A stretch of DNA of 18,693 nt from Treponema sp. (GCA_031273185.1 JAISSG010000033.1:1-18693); one strand, 5' to 3'. Positions 5,593-13,591 are shown, counted from the first letter of the stretch. The notes: generated by a model not told the origin, from the sequence alone. Made by a program: numbers and translations.

Positions 5593-8142
5593 ATGTTGAA
5601 AATCCATGCTTTCATACAAAAACTGAGGCATCCTCTGTATGCGCAGATCTTTTTCATGATGCTCGCGTTCATAGGGATGATCGTTTTAAGCTATGCTTTT
5701 TCACGCAATATCGTGCGCACTCACTTGGTACGCAACACGGAGAACGTGCTTACATTGGGACAGGCGAAACTTGAGGCCGACCTGCGCGAGCCCAGGACAA
5801 TGCTTAATGTCATCTCGGAGAGAGTGCGCGACATGATCATGGAAGGCGGCAGTATTGACGAAATACAGAAATATTTCAATAAGCTTGCCTATTCTGCCAC
5901 CAAAGAATCCGCGTCAAGCTTTAACGGTCTTTACGGTTATTTTGACACGCTTGAGGACGAGCCTGTATTTATAGACAGCCTGAACAGGGCCTTGCCCGAC
6001 GATTTTTCCCCCCGGACGCGCCCGTGGTATGTCGCCGCAGTCCTTGCCGGAAACAGAATCGCGGTAACGCTTCCGTATTTGAATTCGGAAACGGGAGACA
6101 TCGCCTTTGCTTACACCCGCCGTATTTATGATGACGCGGGGCTCCCGCTGGGAATTGTCTGCCTCGACGTACGGATAAACGAGCCCCTTGATTTCATAGT
6201 CGAGACGGCTATCGCGCAGGGCGGTTTCGGGATCCTGCTTAGCCAGGACCTGACAATTGTCGCGCATCCCAACAAAGAATTTGTGGGTTTGAACGCCGCC
6301 AACCCGTCGGTTAATATTTCAATATTTATTGACGAATTGCGTGCCGGGCAGGATATTTACGAGCGAGAGCTGATAAATTACCGGGGCGAGACCTCCGTTG
6401 CCTTTTTCCGCAAACTCCCCAACGGTTTTTATATCGGCCTAGTGACTCCCAAGGCCCCGTACTATCAAGACGTAAGAACCATGACCATCGTCCTGATTGT
6501 GTTTGCCGTGGTGTTTTTTGCAGGGCTGAGTTTCATCCTGACCGCAGTGATCCGTATTAATACCGCCAAAGAAAAAGCTGACATTGAAAGCATCCACAAA
6601 AGCACCTTTTTGGCCAATATGAGCCATGAGATACGCACGCCCATGAATGCCATCATCGGCATGACCCAGATTGCCAAATCCTCCAAAGACCTCGAGCGCA
6701 TGCATTACTGCCTAAGGAAAATTGACGACGCGTCAAAGTATCTGTTGAATGTAATTAACGATATTTTGGACATATCAAAAATCGAAGCGAACAAATTTGA
6801 GCTTTCGCCGGTAGAATTCAGTTTTGAGAAATTGCTTCAGCGCGTGGTGAATGTCGTCAATTTCCGCGTTGATGAAAAACACCAAAATTTGACGGTGCAC
6901 ATCGACAGGAATATTCCCAAATCACTAATCGCCGACGATCAGCGCATCGCGCAGGTTATTACCAACCTCCTGGGAAATGCGGTCAAGTTTACGCCGGAGC
7001 AGGGTTCCATCAATCTTGATGCGCGCCTTGTGGAAAAAAGCAACGATTTGTGCACCATACAAATATCGGTATCCGACACGGGGATTGGCATAACCGCCGA
7101 ACAGCAAAAAAAGCTTTTCCAGTCTTTCCACCAGGCCGACTCCGAAACAACGCGCAAATTCGGAGGAACCGGCCTGGGGCTGGCGATTTCCAAAAGCATT
7201 GTGGAAATGATGGGCGGAACAATATGGGTAGAATCGCAGGCCAATAAAGGATCGACTTTTGCCTTCACTATTCAGGTGAAACGCAGCGCTCAGTCGCATA
7301 AGGGGCTTTTGTCTCCTGACGTGAATTTGGGCAATGTCCGCATCATGGTGGTAGACGACGACAAGAATATTTTGGACTACTTCATGGAAATTTCCCATGA
7401 GTTCAAAGTATACTGCGACACTGCCGCAAGCGGGGAAGAGGCGCTCGGGCTTCTGGAACAAAACGGACGCTACCATATCTACTTTGTGGATTGGAAGATG
7501 CCCGGCATGGACGGGATGCAGCTTGCCTCCAAATTGAAGTCTCGCCATGAATCCACAAAGTCCGTGGTAACAATGATAACCGCGGCTGAATGGACCGAGA
7601 TCGAGGCTGATGCGAAAAAGGCCGGGGTTGACAAATTCCTGTCCAAGCCGGTGTTCCCGTCGCATATCGCGGATATTATAAACGAAATCCTCGGCATCGA
7701 CCAGGAAAAGGCAGAAGAAGAAACAGAAGTTGAAATTGACGGCATTTTTGCCGGGCGGCGCATCCTGCTTGCGGAAGACGTTGAAATCAACCGCGAGATC
7801 GTAAAGTCGCTGCTTGAGCCAACGCAACTGGAGATAGACTGCGCACGGAACGGCGCAGAGGCTGTTGGCATATTCAGCAGGGATTCTGTGAAATATGACC
7901 TCGTCCTCATGGACGTGCAGATGCCGGATATGGATGGTTTTGAGGCTACACGCCGGATACGCTCGCTTGAATTGCCCCGCGCCAGGGAAACCCCCATAAT
8001 CGCCATAACGGCTAACGTCTTTCGGGAAGACATCGAGAAATGCCTGGAAGCGGGCATGAACGATCATGTTGGAAAGCCGCTGGACTTTGACGAGGTTATG
8101 GGGAAGCTAAGGCATTATTTGCCGCCAAAAAGCAAGGGCTGA
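5593..8142 (+). CDS. Cache-domain hybrid sensor histidine kinase with two receiver domains
   Basis: An 849-residue membrane sensor kinase. Residues 19-37 form the first membrane helix. A periplasmic double-Cache-like sensor follows (about 45-290) with the RTRPWYVAA signature (141-149). A second helix lies at about 297-321. HisKA carries NMSHEIRTPMNAI with phosphoacceptor His345. HATPase_c has the N box NLLGNAVKFTP, G1 DTGIGI and G2 FGGTGLGL. REC1 (about 581-700) has Asp588/589, phospho-site Asp633 (DWKMPGMDG) and Lys685. REC2 (about 721-845) has Glu728/Asp729, phospho-site Asp774 (DVQMPDMDG) and Lys828. There is no Hpt domain, so a separate phosphotransfer protein or direct signalling is likely. 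I chose ATG 5593 because GGAGGGGG lies at 5584-5591; an upstream GTG at 5560 would add 11 residues. Its promoter region is shared with the divergent binding-protein gene. Confidence 0.95.
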   Translation: MLKIHAFIQKLRHPLYAQIFFMMLAFIGMIVLSYAFSRNIVRTHLVRNTENVLTLGQAKLEADLREPRTMLNVISERVRDMIMEGGSIDEIQKYFNKLAYSATKESASSFNGLYGYFDTLEDEPVFIDSLNRALPDDFSPRTRPWYVAAVLAGNRIAVTLPYLNSETGDIAFAYTRRIYDDAGLPLGIVCLDVRINEPLDFIVETAIAQGGFGILLSQDLTIVAHPNKEFVGLNAANPSVNISIFIDELRAGQDIYERELINYRGETSVAFFRKLPNGFYIGLVTPKAPYYQDVRTMTIVLIVFAVVFFAGLSFILTAVIRINTAKEKADIESIHKSTFLANMSHEIRTPMNAIIGMTQIAKSSKDLERMHYCLRKIDDASKYLLNVINDILDISKIEANKFELSPVEFSFEKLLQRVVNVVNFRVDEKHQNLTVHIDRNIPKSLIADDQRIAQVITNLLGNAVKFTPEQGSINLDARLVEKSNDLCTIQISVSDTGIGITAEQQKKLFQSFHQADSETTRKFGGTGLGLAISKSIVEMMGGTIWVESQANKGSTFAFTIQVKRSAQSHKGLLSPDVNLGNVRIMVVDDDKNILDYFMEISHEFKVYCDTAASGEEALGLLEQNGRYHIYFVDWKMPGMDGMQLASKLKSRHESTKSVVTMITAAEWTEIEADAKKAGVDKFLSKPVFPSHIADIINEILGIDQEKAEEETEVEIDGIFAGRRILLAEDVEINREIVKSLLEPTQLEIDCARNGAEAVGIFSRDSVKYDLVLMDVQMPDMDGFEATRRIRSLELPRARETPIIAITANVFREDIEKCLEAGMNDHVGKPLDFDEVMGKLRHYLPPKSKG

Positions 8143-8150
8143 TGCCCTTG
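8133..8150 (+). terminator. Perfect 7-bp hairpin over the kinase stop codon
   Basis: CAAGGGC (8133-8139), loop TGAT, GCCCTTG (8144-8150). The loop includes the TGA stop of the kinase gene. There is no T-run after it. The right arm overlaps a -35-like TTGACC (8148-8153), but no good -10 follows at the right distance. It may act as a weak terminator or mRNA end structure before deoD. Confidence 0.35.
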
Positions 8151-8203
8151 ACCCGCCCCCGATTTAATGCCATTGTAAGCTACATCATTAAAAGGAGACC
8201 ATT

Positions 8204-8917
8204 ATGCCTACGCCCCATAACGCCGCCGAAAAAGGGCAGATCGCCGGGACCGTGCTGATGCCGGGCGACCCGCTGCGGGCGCAGTTTATCGCCAGGACCT
8301 ATCTTGAAAACCCGGTTGAATTTACCCAGGTGCGGGGGATGCTGGGTTTTACCGGCACGTACCGGGGCAAGCCGGTGTCAGTGATGGGAAGCGGCATGGG
8401 GATGCCCTCCATCGGGATTTATTCCTACGAGCTGTTCACCGAGTACGGCGTGGACGCCATTGTCAGGATTGGCTCCGCCGGGGGCTACAGCGACGCGCTC
8501 AAGCTGTTTGACGTGCTGCTGGAGACCGAAGCCTACAGCGAGTCAACCTTTGCGAAGTGCCAGGGCGGCTTTGCCGGCGACCGCATTGCCCCCGACCAGG
8601 GCCTCTGCGACAGGCTCAGGGAATCCGCCGCCAGGCTGGGCTACCCCCTTGTCGAGGGGACGGTCCATTCCAGCGACGTTTTCTACCACGAGAAAAGGGA
8701 CGGCGAGCAGTACTGGCAGAAAGTCATGCGGGAGCAGAACTGCATTGCCGTGGAAATGGAGAGCTTTGCCCTGTTCCATAACGCAAAAGTTACCGGTAAA
8801 AAGGCCGCGTGCCTGCTGACCATTTCTGATATGCTGTCAGGCGGGCAGGTGGTCACGGCAGCCGATCGGGAAAAAAGTTTTACCCGGATGATGGAAATAG
8901 CTTTGGGAATAGTGTAG
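8204..8917 (+). CDS. deoD: Purine-nucleoside phosphorylase, DeoD type
   Basis: A 237-residue hexameric PNP that splits purine (deoxy)nucleosides with phosphate to base and (deoxy)ribose-1-phosphate. MPTPHNAA and VLMPGDPLRAQFIA at the start, MGSGMGMPSIGIYSYEL, IVRIGSAGG, and the nucleoside-binding CIAVEMESFALFHNA are family markers. The catalytic Asp of TISD and the Arg of AADREKSF, which protonate N7 in E. coli DeoD, are both kept. AAAGGAG (8191-8197) lies six bases before the ATG. Together with the phosphoribosyltransferase at 10406 it provides a purine salvage route from nucleoside to base to nucleotide. Confidence 0.96.
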   Translation: MPTPHNAAEKGQIAGTVLMPGDPLRAQFIARTYLENPVEFTQVRGMLGFTGTYRGKPVSVMGSGMGMPSIGIYSYELFTEYGVDAIVRIGSAGGYSDALKLFDVLLETEAYSESTFAKCQGGFAGDRIAPDQGLCDRLRESAARLGYPLVEGTVHSSDVFYHEKRDGEQYWQKVMREQNCIAVEMESFALFHNAKVTGKKAACLLTISDMLSGGQVVTAADREKSFTRMMEIALGIV

Positions 8918-8976
8918 CAAATTAAAAATCAAGCATTAAAAGCGAAAAACTATAAAGCTGGAGACTGGGTTATAGC

Positions 8977-9753
8977 ATGAGAATTATTTCCTGGAACATT
9001 AACGGGATTCGCGCGGCGGCAAAGCAGGGCTTTCTCGACTGGTTTGCGAAGGAAGCCCCCGACGTTCTGTGCCTGAACGAAACCAAGGCCGAGCCGGGGC
9101 AGCTTTCGCCGGCGCTGATAAACCCCCAGGCGGGGGGAAAGCTCTACAGGAGCTACTGGGCCTGCGCAAAGAAAAAAGGCTACTCCGGCGTTGCCATATA
9201 CAGCATAGTCGAGCCGCTTGAGGTGCGTTTCCTGGGCAAGGACGAATTCGACGACGAGGGGCGGGTGCTGATTGCCGAGTTCAAGGAATTTTCCCTGATA
9301 GCCACGTATTTTCCCAATGCCCAGGAAGAGGGAAGGCGGCTTGACTACAAGCTTGCCTTCTGCGCCGCGATACTGCGGCTCTGCAACTCGCTGGCAAAAA
9401 AGGGGCGGCATTTCCTCCTCTGCGGCGACTACAACATCGCCCATACGCCCATAGACCTTGCCCGTCCAAAGGAGAACGAAAGCAACCCCGGCTACCTGCC
9501 GGAAGAGCGCGCCTGGATGGACAAGTTTACCAGGGCGGGGTACGTGGACACCTTCCGCCACCTCCACCCCGGCCAGGAGGGGCACTACACCTGGTGGTCG
9601 TACCGCGCAAACGTCCGGGCGCGGAACATAGGCTGGAGGATAGACTACCATTGCGTTAACCGCGATTTTCTGTCAAAAGTAAAGCATTCGACAATAAGGC
9701 CCGAAGTAATGGGGTCTGATCACTGTCCGGTGGAGATCGAGCTTGGGCTCTGA
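8977..9753 (+). CDS. xth: Exodeoxyribonuclease III (AP endonuclease)
   Basis: A 258-residue enzyme of the ExoIII/APE1 family that cuts at abasic sites and removes 3' blocks in base excision repair. Active-site landmarks: ISWNINGIR with Asn7, metal ligand Glu35 in CLNETKA (the usual LQETK reads LNETK here), Tyr111 in YFPN, GDYN with Asp151 and Asn153, RIDY with Asp223, and the catalytic pair SDH, Asp248-His249, near the C terminus. Length is normal. The ribosome binding site is weak; a -10-like TATAAA lies at 8951-8956. It is followed after three bases by the rhomboid gene, suggesting cotranscription. Confidence 0.96.
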   Translation: MRIISWNINGIRAAAKQGFLDWFAKEAPDVLCLNETKAEPGQLSPALINPQAGGKLYRSYWACAKKKGYSGVAIYSIVEPLEVRFLGKDEFDDEGRVLIAEFKEFSLIATYFPNAQEEGRRLDYKLAFCAAILRLCNSLAKKGRHFLLCGDYNIAHTPIDLARPKENESNPGYLPEERAWMDKFTRAGYVDTFRHLHPGQEGHYTWWSYRANVRARNIGWRIDYHCVNRDFLSKVKHSTIRPEVMGSDHCPVEIELGL

Positions 9754-9756
9754 AAA

Positions 9757-10359
9757 ATGGCTATGAAAATTAAGTACAACGCGCCGGTAATACTCACCTA
9801 CACGTTTTTCTGCGCCGCGGTGACGGCCCTCAGCCTGTACCTGGCGCCCGACCTTACCAAGGACTGGTTCATGGTTCCCGGCAGGGAGGCATTTTCGTTT
9901 TCCAGCCCGAGAAGCTGGCTAACGCTTCTGACCCATGCCATAGGCCACTCAACCTGGAGCCATCTGGTCGGCAATTTTTCGATAATACTCCTCATCGGCC
10001 CCATGCTGGAGGAGAATTACGGCTCCTTTTCCCTGTTTGTCATGATTATCATAACCGCCGCGGTTACCGGCATCCTCAACGTGCTGTTTTTTACCACTGC
10101 CCTCATGGGCGCGTCCGGCGTGGTTTTCATGATGATCCTCCTTGCCTCGTTCACCAACTTTACCCGGGGCGAGATACCCCTTACCTTCATACTGGTCATG
10201 GTGCTGTACCTTGGGGATCAACTTATGAATTCGCTGAACACCCAGAACATCTCGCATTTTGCCCATATCGCCGGAGGCTTCTGCGGCAGCCTGTTCGGTT
10301 TTATCATCTCGCCGAAACGCGGTCGAAGCCCCGGCCCCCTTCCCCCTCCCGTCCATTAG
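9757..10359 (+). CDS. Rhomboid-family intramembrane serine protease
   Basis: A 200-residue polytopic membrane protein with about six hydrophobic segments. The rhomboid signature is complete: WSHLVGNFSIILLIGPMLEENYGS supplies the oxyanion-type His69 and Asn73; GASG at 118-121 places the catalytic serine at 120; HFAHIAGGFCG gives the catalytic His170. It would cleave transmembrane helices of partner proteins in the inner membrane; the substrate cannot be read from sequence. The gene begins three bases after the xth stop with little ribosome binding site, so translational coupling is likely. The last 14 residues (SPGPLPPPVH ending) are a proline-rich tail. A GC-rich, imperfect stem (10364-10382) after the stop might be a terminator. 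Confidence 0.93.
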   Translation: MAMKIKYNAPVILTYTFFCAAVTALSLYLAPDLTKDWFMVPGREAFSFSSPRSWLTLLTHAIGHSTWSHLVGNFSIILLIGPMLEENYGSFSLFVMIIITAAVTGILNVLFFTTALMGASGVVFMMILLASFTNFTRGEIPLTFILVMVLYLGDQLMNSLNTQNISHFAHIAGGFCGSLFGFIISPKRGRSPGPLPPPVH

Positions 10360-10390
10360 CCTGCTCCGGCTTTCCCCCGGGGGGCTTTTG

Positions 10391-10399
10391 TGCTACAAT
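10391..10399 (+). promoter_or_regulatory. Extended -10 element directly before the phosphoribosyltransferase gene
   Basis: TGCTACAAT matches the extended -10 pattern TGnTATAAT with one mismatch. Its last base is only seven positions before the ATG at 10406, so transcription would start at or beside the start codon. No ribosome binding site is present between them. Confidence 0.5.
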
Positions 10400-10405
10400 T
10401 GCTTC

Positions 10406-11032
10406 ATGGAAAAAGAATTTCTCCAATTTGACACGGTGCGGAACAACGCGCTGAAACTTGCCCACAAAATATACAGCGACGGTTTTATACCCGACGTGAT
10501 TTACATATCGCTCAGGGGCGGGGCATATTTAGGCAACATCATTAGCGAATATTTTAAGATTGTGCATAGCGGCGAGCGCCCGGTGTACTACGCGGCAGTC
10601 GTGGCGCATTCCTATACCGGCGTGGCAAAGGCGGAAAGCGTGCGGATAGACGGCTGGACCTATTCGCCGGAGTATCTGCGGGTCGGGGACAAGGTGCTGC
10701 TGGCGGACGACATTTTCGACACCGGCAAGACCATCAACTGCCTGGCGCAGGTTATCCTTGACAAGGGAATTCCCCGCAGCAACCTGAAGATCGCCGTCCA
10801 TGACTACAAGTATTTTACTGACAAGCCCCGGCAGCTTCCCATCCAGCCCGATTACTGGTGCCGCAAAAAAGAAATGTCCGTCAACGACGAGGAATCCTGG
10901 ATCCACTACATGAGCCACGAGCTGATAGGGCTTTCGGCAGAGGAAGCTGAAGAATATTACTGCAAGCAGGACCCTGGTTTGCGCGAGGCGATGCAGGCGA
11001 TCATAAACAAAAGGCAAGAAGTTAGCGCGTGA
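10406..11032 (+). CDS. Purine-type phosphoribosyltransferase
   Basis: A 208-residue type I phosphoribosyltransferase, probably joining PRPP to hypoxanthine, guanine or xanthine. The PRPP loop is VLLADDIFDTGKTI (97-110). The PPi-loop region IYISLRGGAYLGNIISEYF (32-50) and the later PDYWCRKKE and WIHYMSHELIG (165-175) resemble Gpt/Hpt-like proteins with a Trp over the base. An alternative start at 10259 would add 49 residues but overlaps the rhomboid gene and encodes low-complexity sequence, so ATG 10406 is used. The exact base specificity is not decided. It complements deoD upstream. Confidence 0.88.
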   Translation: MEKEFLQFDTVRNNALKLAHKIYSDGFIPDVIYISLRGGAYLGNIISEYFKIVHSGERPVYYAAVVAHSYTGVAKAESVRIDGWTYSPEYLRVGDKVLLADDIFDTGKTINCLAQVILDKGIPRSNLKIAVHDYKYFTDKPRQLPIQPDYWCRKKEMSVNDEESWIHYMSHELIGLSAEEAEEYYCKQDPGLREAMQAIINKRQEVSA

Positions 11033-11062
11033 TGATTTTTTGCCTTTTAATTTTTAATTGGT

Positions 11063-11695
11063 ATGGTTTGCGGGATTGACGAGGCGGGGCGGGGGCCGCT
11101 TGCAGGGCCGGTATGCGCCGCCGCCGTGATCCTGCCGGGGGATTTTCCCCTGCCGCTGCTTGGCGATTCAAAAAAGCTAACACCGAAACAGCGGGACGAG
11201 GCCCGCCGCGTGATTGTGGACAGGGCAATCGCCTGGGGGGTGGGCTGGGCGACGCATGGCGAGATTGACGAGATAAACATACTGAGGGCCAGCCTGTTGG
11301 CGATGCGGCGGGCCTTTGACTGCATGCTTGCGCCGGCGGGCGGCGCGGGCTGCTGGCCGCAGGCGCTGGAAACGGAAGCCCCGTTCGGCAGGGCCGCCGC
11401 GTCGCCGCTGCCAAAAAACCTGGCCGCAGTGGCGGACGGCCTGTACGTGCCGGATATATCCGTGCCCTGCGCCGCGCTGGTCAAGGCCGACAGCAAGGTG
11501 CCCGAGGTGATGGCAGCGTCGATCCTTGCCAAGACCGCCAGGGATCAGCTCATGGGGCATTACGGCAGGCTGTATCCCCAGTACGGGTACGACCGGCACA
11601 AAGGCTACCCCACCAGGGAACACCGGGAACTGATCCTCCGGCACGGCCCCTCGCCGATCCAGCGGATGAGCTTTCGGGTTGGAGACAGGGAGTAG
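11063..11695 (+). CDS. rnhB: Ribonuclease HII
   Basis: A 210-residue enzyme that cuts RNA in RNA-DNA hybrids and excises single ribonucleotides. The motif GIDEAGRGPLAGPV gives catalytic Asp6-Glu7. Asp125 lies in ADGLYVPD, and Asp143 in KADSKVPEVMAASILAKTARD, completing the DEDD set. DSKKLTPKQRD and the C-terminal YGYDRHKGYPTREHRE are typical. Two oddities: the usual KGD reads KAD, and residues about 89-118 form an Ala/Gly/Pro-rich insertion before the third acidic residue. The in-frame upstream stop leaves ATG 11063 as the only normal start; its ribosome binding site is weak. It follows the phosphoribosyltransferase gene by 30 bases. Confidence 0.95.
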   Translation: MVCGIDEAGRGPLAGPVCAAAVILPGDFPLPLLGDSKKLTPKQRDEARRVIVDRAIAWGVGWATHGEIDEINILRASLLAMRRAFDCMLAPAGGAGCWPQALETEAPFGRAAASPLPKNLAAVADGLYVPDISVPCAALVKADSKVPEVMAASILAKTARDQLMGHYGRLYPQYGYDRHKGYPTREHRELILRHGPSPIQRMSFRVGDRE

Positions 11696-11714
11696 GGTTT
11701 TAGGGAGGAACCCT
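11694..11714 (+). terminator. Weak hairpin at the end of rnhB
   Basis: AGGGTT (11694-11699) pairs with AACCCT (11709-11714) around a 9-base loop, overlapping the rnhB stop. There is no T-run. The rest of the 172-base gap before the LRR gene holds no gene that I can support. Confidence 0.25.
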
Positions 11715-11799
11715 CTCACAGAAAAGCTATTATTCCAATTAGCGGGAAAAATGGTGCTCTTGCCTTTCTTGCCTGTTCATTGTTCCCTGTTACCTGCAC

Positions 11800-11831
11800 T
11801 TGACAATTGCATAAAAAAATGGAACTATTAA
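11800..11831 (+). promoter_or_regulatory. Tentative promoter for the LRR lipoprotein gene
   Basis: A perfect TTGACA (11800-11805) is followed by AT-rich DNA and TATTAA (11826-11831). The spacer of 20 bases is longer than usual; a shifted hexamer ACTATT at 18 bases is the alternative. The -35 is convincing, the -10 is not. Confidence 0.35.
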
Positions 11832-11867
11832 TGCCAGAATCACAAAGGGAATATTGGAGGCTGCGTT

Positions 11868-13097
11868 ATGAACAAGAAAGTGGTTTGGCTGGTAGTTTTG
11901 TTAATACCACTTGCGTTCGCAACTTGCGCTCATAGTGGCGGCGGGCAGGAAAGCCAGCCGCAAAGCAAGGGCGAATATAACAGCGAAAGTGATTTTAGGC
12001 TAGAAAGATCCGATGATGGCAATTCAGTAATAATTGGCGAGTACAGAGGGAAAAGTTTGAATGTACGGATTCCCCCGGCAATACGGGGAAGGCCCGTTAT
12101 TGGGATTAGCGATGGGGCGTTTTCGGGAAGCCGGGTTACCAGCGTGGTCATCCCCGACAGCGTTAATTTTATAGGGAATGGCGCATTTGCGAACAGCCAG
12201 CTCGCCAGCATAACCATGAGCAACGGCGTTGCTTCTATCGGGTCCCAGGCATTTGGGTGGTGCCATCTCACCGAGGTAACCATTCCCGACAGCGTTACTT
12301 CTATCGGAAACAGCGCATTTGAGGGAAACCAGCTCACCAAAGCAACCATTGGCAGGAGGGTTGGCACTATTGGGTTCCAGTCGTTCAGGAACAACAAGCT
12401 CACCGAGGTAACTATTCCCGACAGCGTCACTTCTATCGGGTCTCAGTCGTTTGAGGGAAACCAGCTCGCCAGGCTAACCATTGGGAACAGAGTTGATTCT
12501 ATCGGAAACAGCGCATTTGCGAACAACCGACTTGCCAGAGTAGCCATTCCCGACAGCGTCACTTCTATCGGATCCCAGGCATTTGCGGAAAATCATCTCG
12601 CCAGCTTAACCATTGGCAACGGCGTTTCTTCCATCGGGAGCAACGCGTTCGCGGGAAATCAGCTCACCAACTTAACCATTCCCAACAGGGTCATTTCTAT
12701 CGGGGACGGGGCATTTGCAAGGAACAGGATCAGCGATTTAACCATTGGCAGCGGTGTCAGAACTATTGTTGGCAGCAGGGTTAGCGGCGCGTTTGAGGGA
12801 AACCATCTCACCAGCATAAACATCCCCGGCGGCGTTACTTCTATCGGGGAAAGGGCGTTTGCAAGCAACCCAATCACCAGCATAGCCATCCCCGACAGCG
12901 TCGCCTCCCTTCACGAGAATGTATTTTTCAACTCTTTCGGAAACCTGTCACGGATAAGCATCGGCTCAAATGTCACCCTGCAAGGAAGCGGGGATTCTGT
13001 CTGGAGGGGATTCAGCAGTTTCTACGTGTATGGCGGAAGCAAGGCGGGAACCTACATACAGAACAGCAGCGGGAACTGGAGCGTGCAAGCCAGATAA
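11868..13097 (+). CDS. BspA/TpLRR-type leucine-rich-repeat lipoprotein
   Basis: A 409-residue surface or periplasmic lipoprotein. Signal peptide MNKKVVWLVVLLIPLAFATC ends at a loose lipobox (AFATC, Cys20). After a polar linker (21-50) comes a short beta-rich cap, then thirteen LRR_5 units with the core V.SIG..AF..N.L..(L)TI spaced mostly 22 residues apart (Val99 to Val369). A non-repeat C-terminal cap follows (SGDSVWRGFSSFYVYGG). Such proteins in Treponema, Tannerella and protists bind matrix proteins or other bacteria; that is family knowledge, not visible here. GGAGG lies eight bases before the ATG. The gene stands alone, convergent with flgJ. Residues 297-323 carry a four-residue expansion in one unit. 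Confidence 0.93.
   Translation: MNKKVVWLVVLLIPLAFATCAHSGGGQESQPQSKGEYNSESDFRLERSDDGNSVIIGEYRGKSLNVRIPPAIRGRPVIGISDGAFSGSRVTSVVIPDSVNFIGNGAFANSQLASITMSNGVASIGSQAFGWCHLTEVTIPDSVTSIGNSAFEGNQLTKATIGRRVGTIGFQSFRNNKLTEVTIPDSVTSIGSQSFEGNQLARLTIGNRVDSIGNSAFANNRLARVAIPDSVTSIGSQAFAENHLASLTIGNGVSSIGSNAFAGNQLTNLTIPNRVISIGDGAFARNRISDLTIGSGVRTIVGSRVSGAFEGNHLTSINIPGGVTSIGERAFASNPITSIAIPDSVASLHENVFFNSFGNLSRISIGSNVTLQGSGDSVWRGFSSFYVYGGSKAGTYIQNSSGNWSVQAR
12150..12974 (+). repeat. Thirteen tandem LRR units, mostly 66 nt each
   Basis: In-gene tandem repeats encoding the LRR units. The anchor valines are at residues 99, 121, 143, 165, 187, 209, 231, 253, 275 and 297 (22 apart), then 323, 345 and 369. Units alternate between an IPDSV type and an IGxxV type, giving a 44-residue (132-nt) higher-order period over most of the array. 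Confidence 0.85.
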
Positions 13098-13111
13098 CTT
13101 TGTATCCAAAT

Positions 13112-13573
13112 TTATCTTTGCACTATCTTCCCGCGCTGGCCGGTAAGCTCAAGATAGGCCATTTCCGCCATGCCGAAGTTGGCGTTTTTGGCAAAGTCCC
13201 TGGCGTATTCGTCGTAGAGCATGTCCTCGTACATCTTGCCGGCAAAGCCCTCGTTGATCAGGCCGGATTTCTGGACGGTGTTCCTCATGCTGCTGAGCAA
13301 GGTCTTTACCAGAAAAATCTCCAGTTCCATGCACTGCTCGTAGAGCTTGTCGGCCTTGTCGATCTTGGCGAATTTGGAAGAGGCCTGCACGGATTCGGCC
13401 TGTGCCGGGGGGGCGCTTTTTTCACTGGCGGCCCTGGGCGAGTCCTGGGGCGCGGCCCGCCTCAGCGTTTCCTCAAAGCCGGATACCCCGCCGGCGGGAC
13501 CGCCGCCCAAGCGAAAATTATCGATGTACGTCGCGCCGCCTAAACCCGCAGCGCCCAAGCTACCTAAATCCAC
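13112..13573 (-). CDS. flgJ: Flagellar rod-binding protein FlgJ, N-terminal domain only
   Basis: A 153-residue protein. The first 80 residues are low-complexity (Gly, Ala, Pro, Ser). Residues about 85-145 match the rod-binding domain: LYEQCMELEIFLVKTLLSSMRNTV, then GFAGKMYEDMLYDEYARDFAKNANFGMAEMAY. The peptidoglycan-hydrolase domain of enterobacterial FlgJ is absent, as is usual in spirochaetes, so a separate muramidase would be needed to pass the rod through the wall. It starts at GTG 13573 with GAGG six bases before it (13580-13583). It is the third gene of the flgF-flgG-flgJ operon, 18 bases after flgG. Confidence 0.9.
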   Translation of the reverse strand: MDLGSLGAAGLGGATYIDNFRLGGGPAGGVSGFEETLRRAAPQDSPRAASEKSAPPAQAESVQASSKFAKIDKADKLYEQCMELEIFLVKTLLSSMRNTVQKSGLINEGFAGKMYEDMLYDEYARDFAKNANFGMAEMAYLELTGQRGKIVQR

Positions 13574-13591
13574 GCTTTACCTCGTTAATTG

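Noticed and set aside
6925..8067. Long minus-strand open frame (380 codons) opposite the kinase
   Set aside because: It is the shadow of the HATPase and receiver domains, has no family motifs and no start signals; the plus strand carries all conserved residues.
8950..9651. Minus-strand open frame of 233 codons opposite xth
   Set aside because: GC-rich antisense of a gene with a complete ExoIII active site; Pro/Val-rich composition is typical of shadows.
10259..10405. N-terminal extension of the phosphoribosyltransferase
   Set aside because: It would overlap the rhomboid gene by 101 bases and encodes low-complexity residues; ATG 10406 fits the family length.
12150..12974. Regular tandem repeats that could suggest a CRISPR array
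   Set aside because: The repeats are in frame, coding, imperfect and contiguous without unique spacers; they are LRR units.
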